The position numbers were made by a program, and so were the translations under genes. Of a stretch of 64,000 nt of DNA, positions 1 to 11,835 are shown in pieces; within the stretch, counting starts at the first letter, position 1; each line of letters begins with the position of its first letter. A model generated the notes under the pieces. The model was given only the letters and a program-made list of their open reading frames with translations. It was not told the DNA's origin and searched no databases. Source of the DNA: Ciborinia camelliae (lineage: Eukaryota; Ascomycota; Leotiomycetes; Helotiales; Sclerotiniaceae); NCBI GenBank assembly GCA_025890175.1, contig JANPYM010000005.1, forward strand, positions 463,779-527,778. The letters are read 5' to 3'.

Positions 1-1790
1 GTTTTTATTTAAATTTTATAAATATTTTATTTAATAAATTCGAAAAAATAATTAATTCAAAAACTTTTGTATAATACTAATTCAAAAATTCAAAAAAATA
101 CGAATATTTTTATTATTTTTAATATTTTTAATATTTTTCAATTATATTTTTAATATTTTTAATATTTTTTAATTATATTTTTTAAATATTTTTTGAAAAT
201 AGAATAAACTTTTGAATTATATTAAAATATAAAGCAGAATACTAATTATATTGAAAATATGTATTAAACAAAATACTAATATAATATAATATTAATATTA
301 ATATTAAATTAATACTATAAATACAAAATATTAATATAATACTAATTTAATATTAATATAATATTAATATAATATAATTTTAATATTAAACTAATCACCT
401 TTTAATATAAAATTAAGCTAAAGCATTTTAATATAAGATATAATGTTATACCATCCATTATAAATAACATAATTGTATAAATATAATGTTTAAAAACCTA
501 ATTTTATATACTTAATTAAGTTTAATTTCAAAAACACAAATCTCAAAGTTTAATACTTATAATTAAATTAAATTTAAATTATAATTTAATTAAAACTTAA
601 TAAAATAAATCAAAAAATCAATTAAAAATCTTAAAAATAAACAAATACTATAAATAATTAATTAACTATAAATCAAAAATTTATATATATATATATAAAT
701 ATACTAATACTATATATATATAAATAAAATCCCTATTATATATATATATACAAAATTTCAAGTATAAGTAGGGGGTCGATATTAATATTACATATAATAT
801 AAAGATCTATACAATTTATAGGCGTATTAGAATTAACCTGGCCTATCAAAATAATCGTTAAATTTTGATAGTGAATCGGCTTATTAGATGTAATCCTAGC
901 GTGCCATATAATCTCTTCAAAATCGGGTTCCCCTGGTATATTATTTTTAGTATCGAACGGGATCGAAATTCGAATCGGAATCCTAATTGGATAATCGGAT
1001 TCGAGTTCGAAAGTTAGTTCGGAATACATTTCGAAGTTGTATTCGATGATAGGGGTTATAGTTCGAATTGATTTGATTAGATCGATTTTGATTTGTTTTG
1101 AAGGTATTTTCGATGAAAATAAAACGTTGGATCGCAATTTAATCGATTTATAATATTAATTTGATAAAATCGATCTATTAAAATCGATTTTTCAAATTTA
1201 ATACGTATATACCAACACTGGGCAGCATAACCTATTGCAAATTCGAATTTTAAACATATACAGGGAGTATATACCGATAATACAAAATATCTAATTGATT
1301 AATACACAGGTTTCACTATAAATAGATTAAATATATCAAAAAATAGTAGTAATTATATTATATATTTATATACAATATATAAAATAATATTTTTGCAATA
1401 CAAAATCAAAAATCAAAATCGAAATAAAATATCTCACTATATTGCTTTTTTCAATTGAAATTCGAACAAAGAATCGACCTTTCCTAATACGGCGTTTCGA
1501 ATTCTGAAAGAACCCCATACGATTCGAATGATCGTACTAAACACATGTTCGCATAATTCGTATTACCATACCATACATTTAATTATACCCTGTATAATTA
1601 AATAAATATATAATTTATTAATTATTTAATTAATTAATTAATATATTTAATTAAATAAATAAATTATATAATTAATTAAGAGATAGGTATTATATATTTA
1701 ATTAAAATACAACAATAATAAAAAGAAAATATTAAAATAAAATATAATATATTGATTTAATTAAAAAGTATATATTTAATAATAGTCTAA
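1..1790. repeat. A+T-rich block, probably RIP-degraded repeat
   Basis: The stretch is almost only A and T, with short interruptions of normal composition around 770-1140, 1200-1280 and 1440-1560. No convincing gene is visible. A 133-codon open frame on the minus strand (736-1137) lies in the less A+T-rich interruption, but its low-complexity, Ile/Asn-rich product resembles no family I know, so I do not call it a gene. This composition is what RIP leaves of old repeats. The original element cannot be recognised by eye. Confidence 0.7.
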
Positions 1791-1930
1791 CTGCCCTTAT
1801 ATGCTACTCCCCCATACCCTATACGGTATAGCTTACCACGTGATCCCTGATCATGTGACCGGAAACCATGTGACCTGATTCCTCAATAGATATTCAATTA
1901 ATCAATAGGCTTTCCCATTCGTCAATAAAG

Positions 1931-2033
1931 AGCCCATTAGCTAATCGGGCGTCCCGTTCGGGTAAGGGGTTCCCATTAGCCAATGGGGTGGTCCGATTAG
2001 TTAATGGGCCGGATTGATGAACGGGGTGGACCA
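1931..2033. mobile_element. One end of a palindromic inverted-repeat element
   Basis: This stretch closely matches the right part of the complete element at 40159-40569. It has the same order of short blocks (GCCCATTAGCTAATCGGGCG, then GGGTAAGGGGTTCCCATTA, then AATGGGGTGGTCC) and the same outer end, ACGGGGTGGACCA, followed by GATA. No matching left terminus (TGGTCCACCCCGTT) is seen upstream. The copy is therefore truncated, or its other end has been lost in the A+T-rich block at 1-1790. No coding capacity is evident. Confidence 0.75.
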
Positions 2034-2040
2034 GATATAC

Positions 2041-3467
2041 CCTTCCTTCCACATTATATTCCTCCCCCCCCCTCCCAAAAAATCTCCCAAATGGCAAAAT
2101 TCTTCCATTTCTAAACTGAAAGTTTCTGGTCGGTGTAAAGCACACTTGTGGAGTATCTTCTATCTTCCTGCCCATGTATTGGGTGGGGAGGGAAGTTCAA
2201 AGGGGAGGGGAGGTTGAATATGGAAATAGAGATGGAGATGCTGGGATAGAGTATTAAGTTTTTCAAAGATGCTCATGGTCTGCACCAGCATAACAAATCA
2301 TGTTCATCAAACTCTCACTTACAAATCAACTGCATTGTTCAACTACCCTAAATCCAGCACTACAGAAACAGTCACCAAACACTGCATCAAATGCAAATTA
2401 TACACCCAAACCCAAATGTTGAGCAGTTGGGTAAACAGATTAATCACAAGAAGTCTCAAAGTTCAAACAAATATATTTGTTCCAGTGTTCTTATGGGAGG
2501 CGGGTTTGTCTCACGATGGCAATTTGTCATGCTGATGATCAATGATCATCGTTGGACAATGTCAGTGTTGTCTATTGCCTTACACCCTGTGGCCATTCAG
2601 GCAAAAAAAGGACAGTCCAAGAGTTTGTGGATAATGAGCAATGACTCTTGTTGAACAATATTGGTTCCTTCCTTTGTAACTCTTTCCACTCCAAGTAAAC
2701 AGAAAAATCCTCAAAGGCTACAAAAGAAAGAAAGTTTGTCCTAGATATGTGTCGGACATCAAGAGACTGTTTGTAACCTCAACTTGAAGCTTCAGATAAA
2801 TGACTCAAGAGACTACAGATATCAGCTACCATCGACATCTAAAGCCATTATCTCATTGTCTGCAATGTATGGTGGAACTTAGCTGCAAGTTATTGGAGTT
2901 TGGGTTCTTGTGTAATGGCCTTCTACTTTACCCTCTCTCTTCTACTTTGATATGTTAAGAGAATGATGAGAAAGATGTTGGATGGTTTTTAGTTGGATTG
3001 TTTTGTCTGAAAGAATGTGGTCGGTAGGTAAGTTCAAGTAACTTCAAAGGCAGGAAAGATATCAGATGAAATGCTAATCCTTCTCTTTCATCATTATTGA
3101 TCTGCCTCTTGGATAATAGGATTACCTTGCCATCTGATATTCAGGACTGATACTCATCCTGCGGTTCTCATTCTGGCAGTGAATATTTTGAAGGACTGAA
3201 AGATGAATGGAAACCAGATCGGGGTTGCCGGAATTTAGCCGGCTATTGATTAAACTCTGGGGTCGCAAAATTCCAATTCTGTTCTGTCAATAACCAAAAC
3301 ACTTGCTCATTGTCTATGCTTCCGATCTATTTTGTGTCTCATTTCAAGTTATATTTTGCTGCGAGCTTGCGAGGCTTTCATCCATCGCAGCACATTAGCT
3401 ATTTTGCAATAATATTTGTTGGAATTCTACTCGAACTTATCTCCTTCTTTAGTCTATTACAATCACT
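2041..3467. other. Intergenic, no gene seen
   Basis: Normal base composition. Open frames of 80-93 codons occur on both strands but overlap one another, lack splice partners and resemble no family. The last 200 bp presumably hold the promoter and 5' leader of the gene starting at 3468. Confidence 0.5.
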
Positions 3468-5424
3468 ATGGCTATATCAAAGCAGCAATTGGCAATTGTG
3501 GATAAGATTATCTCTTATAAGCCGACTACTTGGGCCAGCGCAACCGAAGTAGAATTGGAAAACATTCCCCTGCAGGATCATGCCGAATTTGGAGAAATAC
3601 TCATGGGTGGGATCTCCGCCTACAGACGCAAGGTTCAAAATGCCGCCTCGATCTTAAAGAGAGGACCGAATCTCAACCCTGAAATCAATACCAGACCATG
3701 GGCGTTGATGCATGCTAGGTTTCTGGCTCGTTTATTTATCAAGCATGTAATAAGTACACTCCGGTCTTCAGAGGTTTATCAAAGACTGACAATACTGGCA
3801 ACAGCCCACGTTATGTGATCGACTGTGTGTAAAACTAGAAGTGGAAGCTTATAATCCTGGGTGGAAATCGGAAGCTACGCGATTCAGAAACATCAACAAT
3901 CACAAGGACCATATCGAAGCCGACGTTGAAGAAGCCTGCCGAGATAGTAAGTTCAATTGCAGGACCCATTCTGGTTATTATTTCATTATTACGAATCATA
4001 GCAACTCTACCAACACCTCCCATCTTCAGGCGGATGCCGTTCCCCAAGTTGTATCTCGTGGTCGAGCATTAGCTACTGAACCTGTTGTGGCAGATGGGTC
4101 ATTATCAGGCAGTGGCTCTCTTCAATTAGATGATACTGACGATCTCGCTTTAGATGAAACTCAACGCTTTCATGCCTCTAGTGTATCTAACCTTAAGTCG
4201 CCTAAAATGCAGTTTTCCGGAAATAACGATCGCGCTTCGACCTCCTTTTATCGAACTCGCAATAATCCTAGCGCAAGTCAACCTAAGCATTTGCAACTTG
4301 CCCTCGCTGCAGCCGCCGAGTTAGAGACAATCAATCAATTGGAATTCCCGACTCTTCATCGTTCTCCACAGGAGAAACCTCACAGATTGCGCTTTGATGA
4401 ACGCGAACGTCATGTGCAGGAAGCTGCTGAGGAGGAGGATGCTTTATACGGCGTTGGCGACAAGGAATTCGACAGATTGGCCAACGCGAGAAAGTTATAT
4501 GAGGGAACAACTCTCAGTAAACAGATAAAGAGTATGCAGGCCGAATTTGACCACGAGGCTGATATCGCAGAGCTCAATCGTGAGATGGAAGATGTTGCCG
4601 ACGAAAGTTTCTCGCTAAGAGAAATGATCGACGCTATGGAGTATCTTGCAGAACATCCTTGGGTTTGCGAGAATGGCATGGTCGACCACGTTTGGGATGA
4701 ATACAAACTCTTTCAAGAATACACCATAGAAGCACTGAAAGTCGCCGAAGAAGAGACCGAAGAGTTGCAGAGAGCTTCCGCAAATGAGGGCACTGCTTCT
4801 ACCCACAATGGAAAGGGAGTTGATCGGGTCTCCACTAATTTACACCGAACTCGCAGTATGAATCAGACTACTCCTGCGTCTCGTGCACCTCCCCATCGTA
4901 TTTCAGATTCCCTCCGCCAAGAAGATGTAGCTGGTGGGGTTAATTCTATGGATGCGAATACCGCCGATAGAGCAAAGAGAGTTTCTGCAGCCGCCACCGC
5001 TTCTTATCGCAGTCGCAACTTTCAGAGACAGATTGCTGCTGTTTATGAGGCTCTCCCAAATCAAACTCCACCTGCATTTGGTCCTACTTCTGCGCACAGT
5101 CCTCCTCCACGTTCGGTTACTACATATAGTCCACCCACACGACGTTCTGCCTCTACAAACAACCCTGCCCCACCTCAACGTCCTGTTCCCATTTACAGTG
5201 CTCCTACACGACGTTCTGCTGCTTCCACTAATCAAAAGGAGACAGTTGACGGTGGTATGGCAAACGATAGTACAAATGTCGACAATACAAAGAAGGCCCC
5301 CAAAATTTCCCCGAGTACATCTCGAGCCCACAGTCGCAGATTACTTCAGGTTGCGGCTGTCTATAAATCTCTCGGACGTCAAAATGAGATGCCTCGTGGA
5401 GCTTTTGAAGAGGATGGCATTTAA
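3468..5424 (+). CDS. Hypothetical protein, spliced, largely disordered
   Basis: I do not recognise the family. Exon 1 starts at ATG 3468 and encodes a compact segment (about 93 codons). A long downstream frame runs to the TAA at 5422-5424. The two frames differ, so at least one intron lies between them. An intron 3754-3838 (85 bp, ending AAACTAG) joins them in frame. A second intron may start at the consensus donor GTAAGT (3947); acceptors at 4029, 4048 and 4072 are possible and give different joins, so 3747-4072 is uncertain. The product would be roughly 550-620 residues. It has an acidic, helix-rich middle (4400-4780, many Glu/Ala/Leu) and a low-complexity Ser/Pro/Thr/Arg C-terminal third with a repeated APTRRSA / PPTRRSA motif (about 5120-5220). 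It could be a lineage-specific nuclear or scaffold protein; nothing shows catalytic function. Confidence 0.6.
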
Positions 5425-6700
5425 CCCCATCACCGATTTTGAAAATGACATGGCATGATGTGAGCATCGTTTCACACGACTGTAGCAAATGCCCAAAATC
5501 ATGCTTAGGAGAGTGGGATAGCTTGAATATCAATGCGGAGTCTTGAAGCATGGTGAATTAATAAAATGCGAAGAATTTGAGATGGGAGATGAGTGCTTGA
5601 TATTCTGGGCTCGCGGTTGGGATTCCTGCATTCCGTCCTCTATCAATGAATGCGCAAGCTCAAACTCTATGGCACATGAAGGGATCTGTCATCGAAGGCT
5701 TGTAATTAATTTCTTTTCTACCTAAAAATACTTTCTGAACTGAGAAGCCGATGGGATCAAATGGGCTTGGTTTTTTTTTCAAGGGATCATTGGGGCTATA
5801 GGCAAGTCAAGGAAGGTTATCTCTCATACTACCCGACAATTATTATAAGTGTCGGTGGGGGCAAAAATCAGAAAATTTGTAATGCAGTTGCACCGAATCG
5901 GCTAAGCGAGCCTCATAAAAGTTGTTGCGCAATTATTTTAAGTTCCCAAGATAGTCTTTGAAACTTTTTCAAAATTTGACAGATCTGGTCTTAATATAGA
6001 ATACAATTAAGTGTATTGGCTTACCAAATCTGAGGTTATGATAGTGATTGATTACTATGATATGCATTTTTGTGATGCAGCTCAGAGGTATTTTTGTGTG
6101 GCGAGCCTAAAAGGGGGAGCGAAGTTGGCCATCCACGCTAAACTGTATTGAGATTAGGTTGGCTTAGTAACTAGATCTTAAGACTTCGCCTCTGAGTTTC
6201 TCCTCTTTAACTTTGGGATCTACATCATCATTTCATAAACTTTCATCTATATAAATATTAGAAAATACTGAGAGTTGACTTTGTAAATGTTATATCGACA
6301 AGTTGGTAAACACTGGTAGTATTGATGGGTTTATTTGGCTAATTAATCCTTTTCCGTCTCTACGCTATTGAATTCACAGTCCAGACAATCATCATATCTC
6401 ACGCATCTTCAGAAATAACAACTTGAACGTCTTCCAGTCAATCATCTGTTAATTTAGTGGTGTCACGTGGGAGCATCACATGACCACGGGAAATACCGGC
6501 ATGTCATGGGCGAAGCATTCCGTCCATCAGGCCATATGAATTTGTATATAAACCCAGACATTTTCCTTCTTAAAAGGACAGATTGGAAATCCAGAGTCCT
6601 TAGGAACCCTAAAAGATTATTAGCTGAATTGAATACCCTTCCAAGCCATTATACTCTTGTCACAAGTGGTGCTTCTAAGCCCATATACTACAGCAAGTAT
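5425..6700. other. Intergenic; possible promoter and leader of the broken BTB gene
   Basis: No convincing gene. A CACGTG box (about 6464) and TGTATATAAACC (about 6544) look like a promoter. A segment ending CTACAGCAA|GTATGT (donor at 6697) resembles the end of exon 1 of the intact BTB gene at 27103 (CTACAGCGA|GTAAGA). It may be the first exon of the pseudogene downstream. Confidence 0.35.
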
Positions 6701-6754
6701 GTGAGTTGTTTAAATCTTTAAGTTATCATCCCAATGGAGATTTTCAATAGCCGG

Positions 6755-7009
6755 TCGGGACTGTAGTCAGATAATAAGAGGTTCTTGATTCCTTCAACTT
6801 ATTCGGAATACTTAATTCATTGGAAATATTCAATCAAATTCAAGAATTGAATTGCTTTACAATATTGAATTCAACTCAAATATTCGTTGCCTTTCGAAAA
6901 TTGACTACCTTTACATCTAAAAATATTGAAAACCCTGACCCCAACCAAAATTGAATCCCTTTGAATTATTCTCACTTTATAACAATATCAACTAGCTTTA
7001 TTCGGGACT
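6755..7009. repeat. Segment flanked by an 8-bp direct repeat, possible insertion
   Basis: TCGGGACT occurs at 6755-6762 and again at 7002-7009, enclosing 239 bp of A+T-richer, non-coding DNA immediately before the recognisable BTB remnant. Eight-bp target duplications are typical of hAT-type elements. Terminal inverted repeats are weak (TAGT near each end at best), so an insertion is only a hypothesis. Confidence 0.3.
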
Positions 7010-7015
7010 TTGGGT

Positions 7016-7354
7016 CTCGATTTGATCGACATTGAGCTCGGCATATGCAGCAAGAAAGCTGATTTCAAACTCCATCTTCAAATATTGTGCATGAAGATTC
7101 CTTTCCTTCGTGCAATTTTTCACGGTGAATTTGTGGAGAGTCAAATTTAATGCTACTTACCTGTCGATGATCCAGATGGGTTTCGTGTCTTGGTTAGTTG
7201 GTAATATACTGATTTGGTTAAGGACTTCACAGATGATGAAAGTAGCGGCGCATGTGGAAGAGTTATCGGGATAACTTGTGAAGTCGTAAAAGATCTAAGG
7301 GACTTAGTTTACGGTACTATAACCATGGCGTATATGGAAGTTTTAATACGATAG
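7016..7354 (+). pseudogene. Broken BTB/POZ-domain gene
   Basis: One reading frame from 7016 gives a clear BTB core: LGLDLIDIELG, then FKLHLQILCMKIPFLRAIFH, GEFVESQI, a TAA stop (7148-7150), LPVDDPDGFRVLVSW, a second TAA (7202-7204), then YTDLV. It aligns block by block with the intact gene at 27103 (HKKILCAKVPFFEKMF, LPEDDPDAFRLLVAWVYTG). Both stops fall inside conserved BTB blocks, so the domain cannot be made whole. Similarity fades after about 7220, and neither the C-terminal half nor the Cys/His tail of the family is recognisable. A possible first exon ends near 6696, separated by the segment with the 8-bp flanking repeat. It lies about 20 kb from the intact BTB cluster, across the two A+T blocks and the mobile element. 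This suggests the family once extended across this region. Confidence 0.8.
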
Positions 7355-7859
7355 TTTGCAGTCTATCTGATTCATCCATAGGTTTTGTTGCATTTCTACC
7401 AGACTTATGGAACATAAAGTGGGGCAAACATCATCCTCAAAAATATCATATTCTTCTACTTTGATTAAAAATTTGTAATAACAAACTCTATGAGTTTAAG
7501 TGAAGTTGTTGGAAAACAGTGAATTAGGCTGACAAATACACTGTAATTAATACTAGCACCTTAGCTGTAGCTTCAATTAATCAACCTGAACTACAACAAC
7601 ATATTATATTTTCACAGAAGTATTGTTTAGTGAAAGACTGTAGCTTTGTAAGGATTTGTGGATTATCCGAAGATTCACTTACCTAATTAAGCGTCCAATG
7701 CAATATTCCCTTTGTGAGGTGAATATTCGAAGGTCTTCAATGATGAAGTGAGTTTAGCTGTACGCCTGTTTTCTTCCTGTGACTAAAACATTTCGCAACT
7801 TATCACACTGCAGGTTAGTAGTACCAAATACATCCTTAGTGGAGGTATGTGAAACCAGT
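7355..7859. other. Intergenic, no gene seen
   Basis: Normal composition passing gradually into the A+T-rich block. It may contain the decayed 3' part of the BTB pseudogene, but I cannot align it. Confidence 0.4.
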
Positions 7860-10800
7860 ATACAGTGTAAATATTATATATTACATTTAAAGCGTATATA
7901 TATAATATAAACAAGTTTATATTATATATATATTATATAAAAATTTTTATATAATATAATAACTTTATAAAAACTTTTATATAATACAAAATAAATTATT
8001 TGGAACTATTTTGATTTTAAAGTTTAGATATTTATTTTTTCAATAATCAAATGTTTTTTAATTATTTAAACAAAAAAACCAAAATGTTTATAGATTATTT
8101 ATATTTAATCTAAAAAATCAAAATGATTTGGCCTTAGGATTAGATAAATATTATATATTTCGAATTAATTAGTATAAGTATTTGTATAATATAGTTGATT
8201 TGTATAAAAAAGTTTAAATTTATAATATAATTTATTTTAAATTTGTATTAATATTATAATTACAAATATAAATATAGATTAATTTGGAACTTATTATATT
8301 ATTTATAAGTATATTTTATTTATATATTAATTATAATTTATATTATAAAATAATTAAAAAAATTAATATTAATTATATAAAATATTAGATTTTTTGGTTG
8401 ATTTTTAATTTATTTTATTATATTCAATTAAAAATAAAGAATATATTATAATACTTTAACACTTTATTATTTCAAATATAAGAAAACTAAATTATAATAT
8501 TATATTATTTTTTATTATTAATAATAAAATTATTTATTATAATTAAATTTAAAAAATTAATAAAATATTATATTCAAAAATTAAAATATATTTATAAATT
8601 AATATTCAAATTATAAAAGTTTGTATTAAAAAAACGTTTTAAATAATAATTAATATTTAAAAATAATATAATACTACTATATAAAGTTTGGGGAATTCGT
8701 TATAAAAAATTAATAAATTAAAAAGGGAGATTGGTTTAAATAAAATATTTAATATAAACTTAAATAAATTAATAGAAATAATTTAATTTGAAGATTGAAC
8801 CATATATTTTTCGATTTTATTATTATTTTTTATATATAAAACAATATAAGATTAAATAATATAAACAAAAAAATAATATATTTTAATATAAAAATTTATA
8901 TAATATATATTAATTTGAAATATAATATAAAATAAATATTTTAATTTATATTAAGGATTATTATAAATTCTCGAATTATAATAATTGATATTTATTTTGA
9001 TATTATTAATATTATATTCAAAATAATTATTAAGTTTAGCTTTGTAATATAAAAATCCAGTTTGTTAATTTACCAATCAAATTGTTATTTTGATATTAAA
9101 AATTTATATATATATTTATTATAAATATTTAATTTATAATATTTTGAAATTTAATTTATTTATAATTAATACTAAATTTAACAATAATAAATATTAAAAA
9201 AACAATTAAAAAATAATAATTTTGAATTATAAATATTAATATTTAATAAATTCTTTTTGTTATTTAAATAATTATAATTTTTAAAAAGAAAAGGTTTAAT
9301 TATAAAATAATACTTTTTCAAAATATCTTAATATAATTTTAATATTTTTAAAATTTTAAATAATACTAATTTTTTAATTATAAAATTATTTTGTTTTATT
9401 AAATTAAAATCTTTATAATATAAAAATAAATTATATAATTTTTAGATTATTAATTAACGATCTATATAATCATTATTTATAATAATACAAATTGCTATAT
9501 AAATTTTAATAATTAAAAATATATAAATAATTATTTAATTATTAATTAATTATTATTTAAAAATTTATATTTTATATTTATTTTTTATATAATATTAATT
9601 TGTTTTCGAATATTTATTTAAATTAAAAGTTTTTAATTAATAATATTATATAATATTAAATATAAATTGATTTAATTTATTATATATTATTATAACAAAT
9701 CTATTATTTAATAAAACTATAAATTCAGATTTAAACTTTTAAAATTTTATTAAATAATTTTTCAATCTATTTATTATATAATTTTTATATATTTAAATAT
9801 TATTTTTTATTTTGATTTTCAATATATATCAATTTAAATCTAAAATAATTATTTTTGAATAATATTAATATATTATATTATCAATATTATAATAATATTA
9901 TCAAAATAAATAATATTATATAATAAAATTATAATTTTAATAAATTCTTTTATTTTTTTTTTTTTTAATTTTATTTATTTAAAAACTTTATTATAATATT
10001 TTGAATACATTAAATCTTTTTTTTTTTGAAATATTTAAATAATCAAAAAACTTTGAATTTAATAAAAATATATTATTATTAATTTGATATTTAAATTGAT
10101 TTATATTTAAAAAATTATTATTTATAGAAAATATATACAATTTATTCTTCGAAATTCGAAATTTGTTTTTCAAAATTTGGAATTAAATATTTCTTAATAA
10201 TCATTAATATTATAAAATTTATTTTTATATATTTTTTAATATTATAATAAAATTAAAAAAAAATATAATTTTTAATTATTTTTATTAATTATTAAAGTTT
10301 AAATTGAATAAAATTATAATTAATTGAAATATAAAATGTATAATATTGGTCTAATTAATATATAAATTATAATAATATATATTAAATTATAAATAATATT
10401 TTAAATAAATATTTTTTTTAAAAGAATATATAATATTTGTAAATAAAAAACTATTATTAAATAAAAGTTTAAATTATTTAATATTTGGTTGAAATAAATT
10501 TTTTAATTTAATTTAAAAAATTATAATAACAATTGATAATTAAAACTAATAATTTTAATAGAATCCATATAATATGGATTTTTTTGTTATAAATAATTAT
10601 ATAGAAATATAATAATTCAAATTAATTAAATAATATTGAATAATTTAATTAAAAAAAGATAATATTTTATAAAATAATTAATTTTATTATTTATTTCATT
10701 TTTTTTATTTTTTTAATTTTAAACTATCAATTTTATTTTAAATTTTTATTTGAATTTATAAAATTAATATATTTAATAAAAATAATAATAAATTGGATTT

Positions 10801-11486
10801 GGGAGTATTATAAAAACTAATATTACTTTGTAATATTAATTATAAAATATTTAAGGGTTTTATATTTATAAATATTAAAAAATTAGATTATTATATTTTT
10901 TCAAAAATATAAATAATTTATTTTATTAAATAATTGATTTTATAAGTTTTATAAAAATTTATTTTTTTAACCCAATTATTATAATCCACTTTTCTTCGAA
11001 TTATAATTATTTAGAAAAATTGGTAAATATAAAATTATAAATATAATTGAAATTGTTATTTTTAATAATTATAATCTAATTATAAAGTTTAATTAATTGT
11101 TAGAATAGTTTTAAAATATTTTTTATAATTATAATTAAAAAATCTGTATAATATATTTCGGATTTTGAAATTAAAAAATTTGAAGAAAAATAAAGAAAAA
11201 CGGGATATTATAATTCAAAATTGATTTTAAAATGTGGGATTATTATATATTACCTTTATTAAAAATTTAATAAATAATTATTTTGTTTTAATTAATCAAT
11301 TTTCTATAAAATTATAAGATTATTTTATTTATTATATTATTTTTATATAAATTTAAATAATAATATATAATATTATTTAATATTTAAATAAAATTTATTA
11401 TTAATATAAACAAAATAATAAAATTTAATTTATATTTTATTTTATTTTTAAAAAGTTTTTTATTTTTATTTTTTATATATAATATA
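7860..11486. repeat. Extremely A+T-rich block (RIP-type)
   Basis: About 3.6 kb of nearly pure A/T with TAA, ATA and TTA stops in every frame and no coding potential. The change to G+C-containing DNA at 11487 is abrupt, falling within a few bases. This looks like one half of an old repeat cluster whose other half is 21017-26740, split by the mobile element between them. The ancestral elements are not recognisable. Confidence 0.8.
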
Positions 11487-11490
11487 CGAG

Positions 11491-11580
11491 CTTTGTCTCC
11501 GGCCCCTCGGTGCCGGAAAATCAATTCGCCTCGCTGCGCTCCTCGAATTGTTTTTCTGAACGGCACCTTGGGACCTACGT
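11491..11580. repeat. Nested GC-rich hairpins at the presumed Helitron 3' end
   Basis: A short GC-rich island right at the border of the A+T block contains nested inverted repeats: CCGGC...GCCGG (about 11502-11517), CAATTCG...CGAATTG (about 11522-11550) and GGTGCC...GGCACC (about 11510-11568). Subterminal hairpins upstream of the 3' end are a standard Helitron feature; here there are at least two stacked stems. Confidence 0.5.
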
Positions 11581-11835
11581 CGCAGCTCGTCTGCCGGAGG
11601 CTATCAGATACTCAATCTGGTAATAATGAAGCTATATACATACAATACATACAAAATCTAAGCCCCCGCGGGCGTACCGGCCCTACCGTAAAACCCCACC
11701 TATAATAAAATGGATTTTAGCGGCCCCTCCATCATTCTAGGCTATAAATCTATCTAGTCTATCTATAATGCATCTAAATATCTATCAGTCTATCTATAAT
11801 ACATCTAAATATCTATCAAACCAAGTAGAAACAAC

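Noticed and set aside
736..1137. 133-codon minus-strand frame as a gene
   Set aside because: It lies in RIP-type DNA, has an Ile/Asn-biased product with no recognisable domain, and no promoter or splice context.
9991..10173. 60-codon frame inside the A+T block
   Set aside because: Lys/Asn/Phe/Ile-only composition is what random A/T sequence gives.
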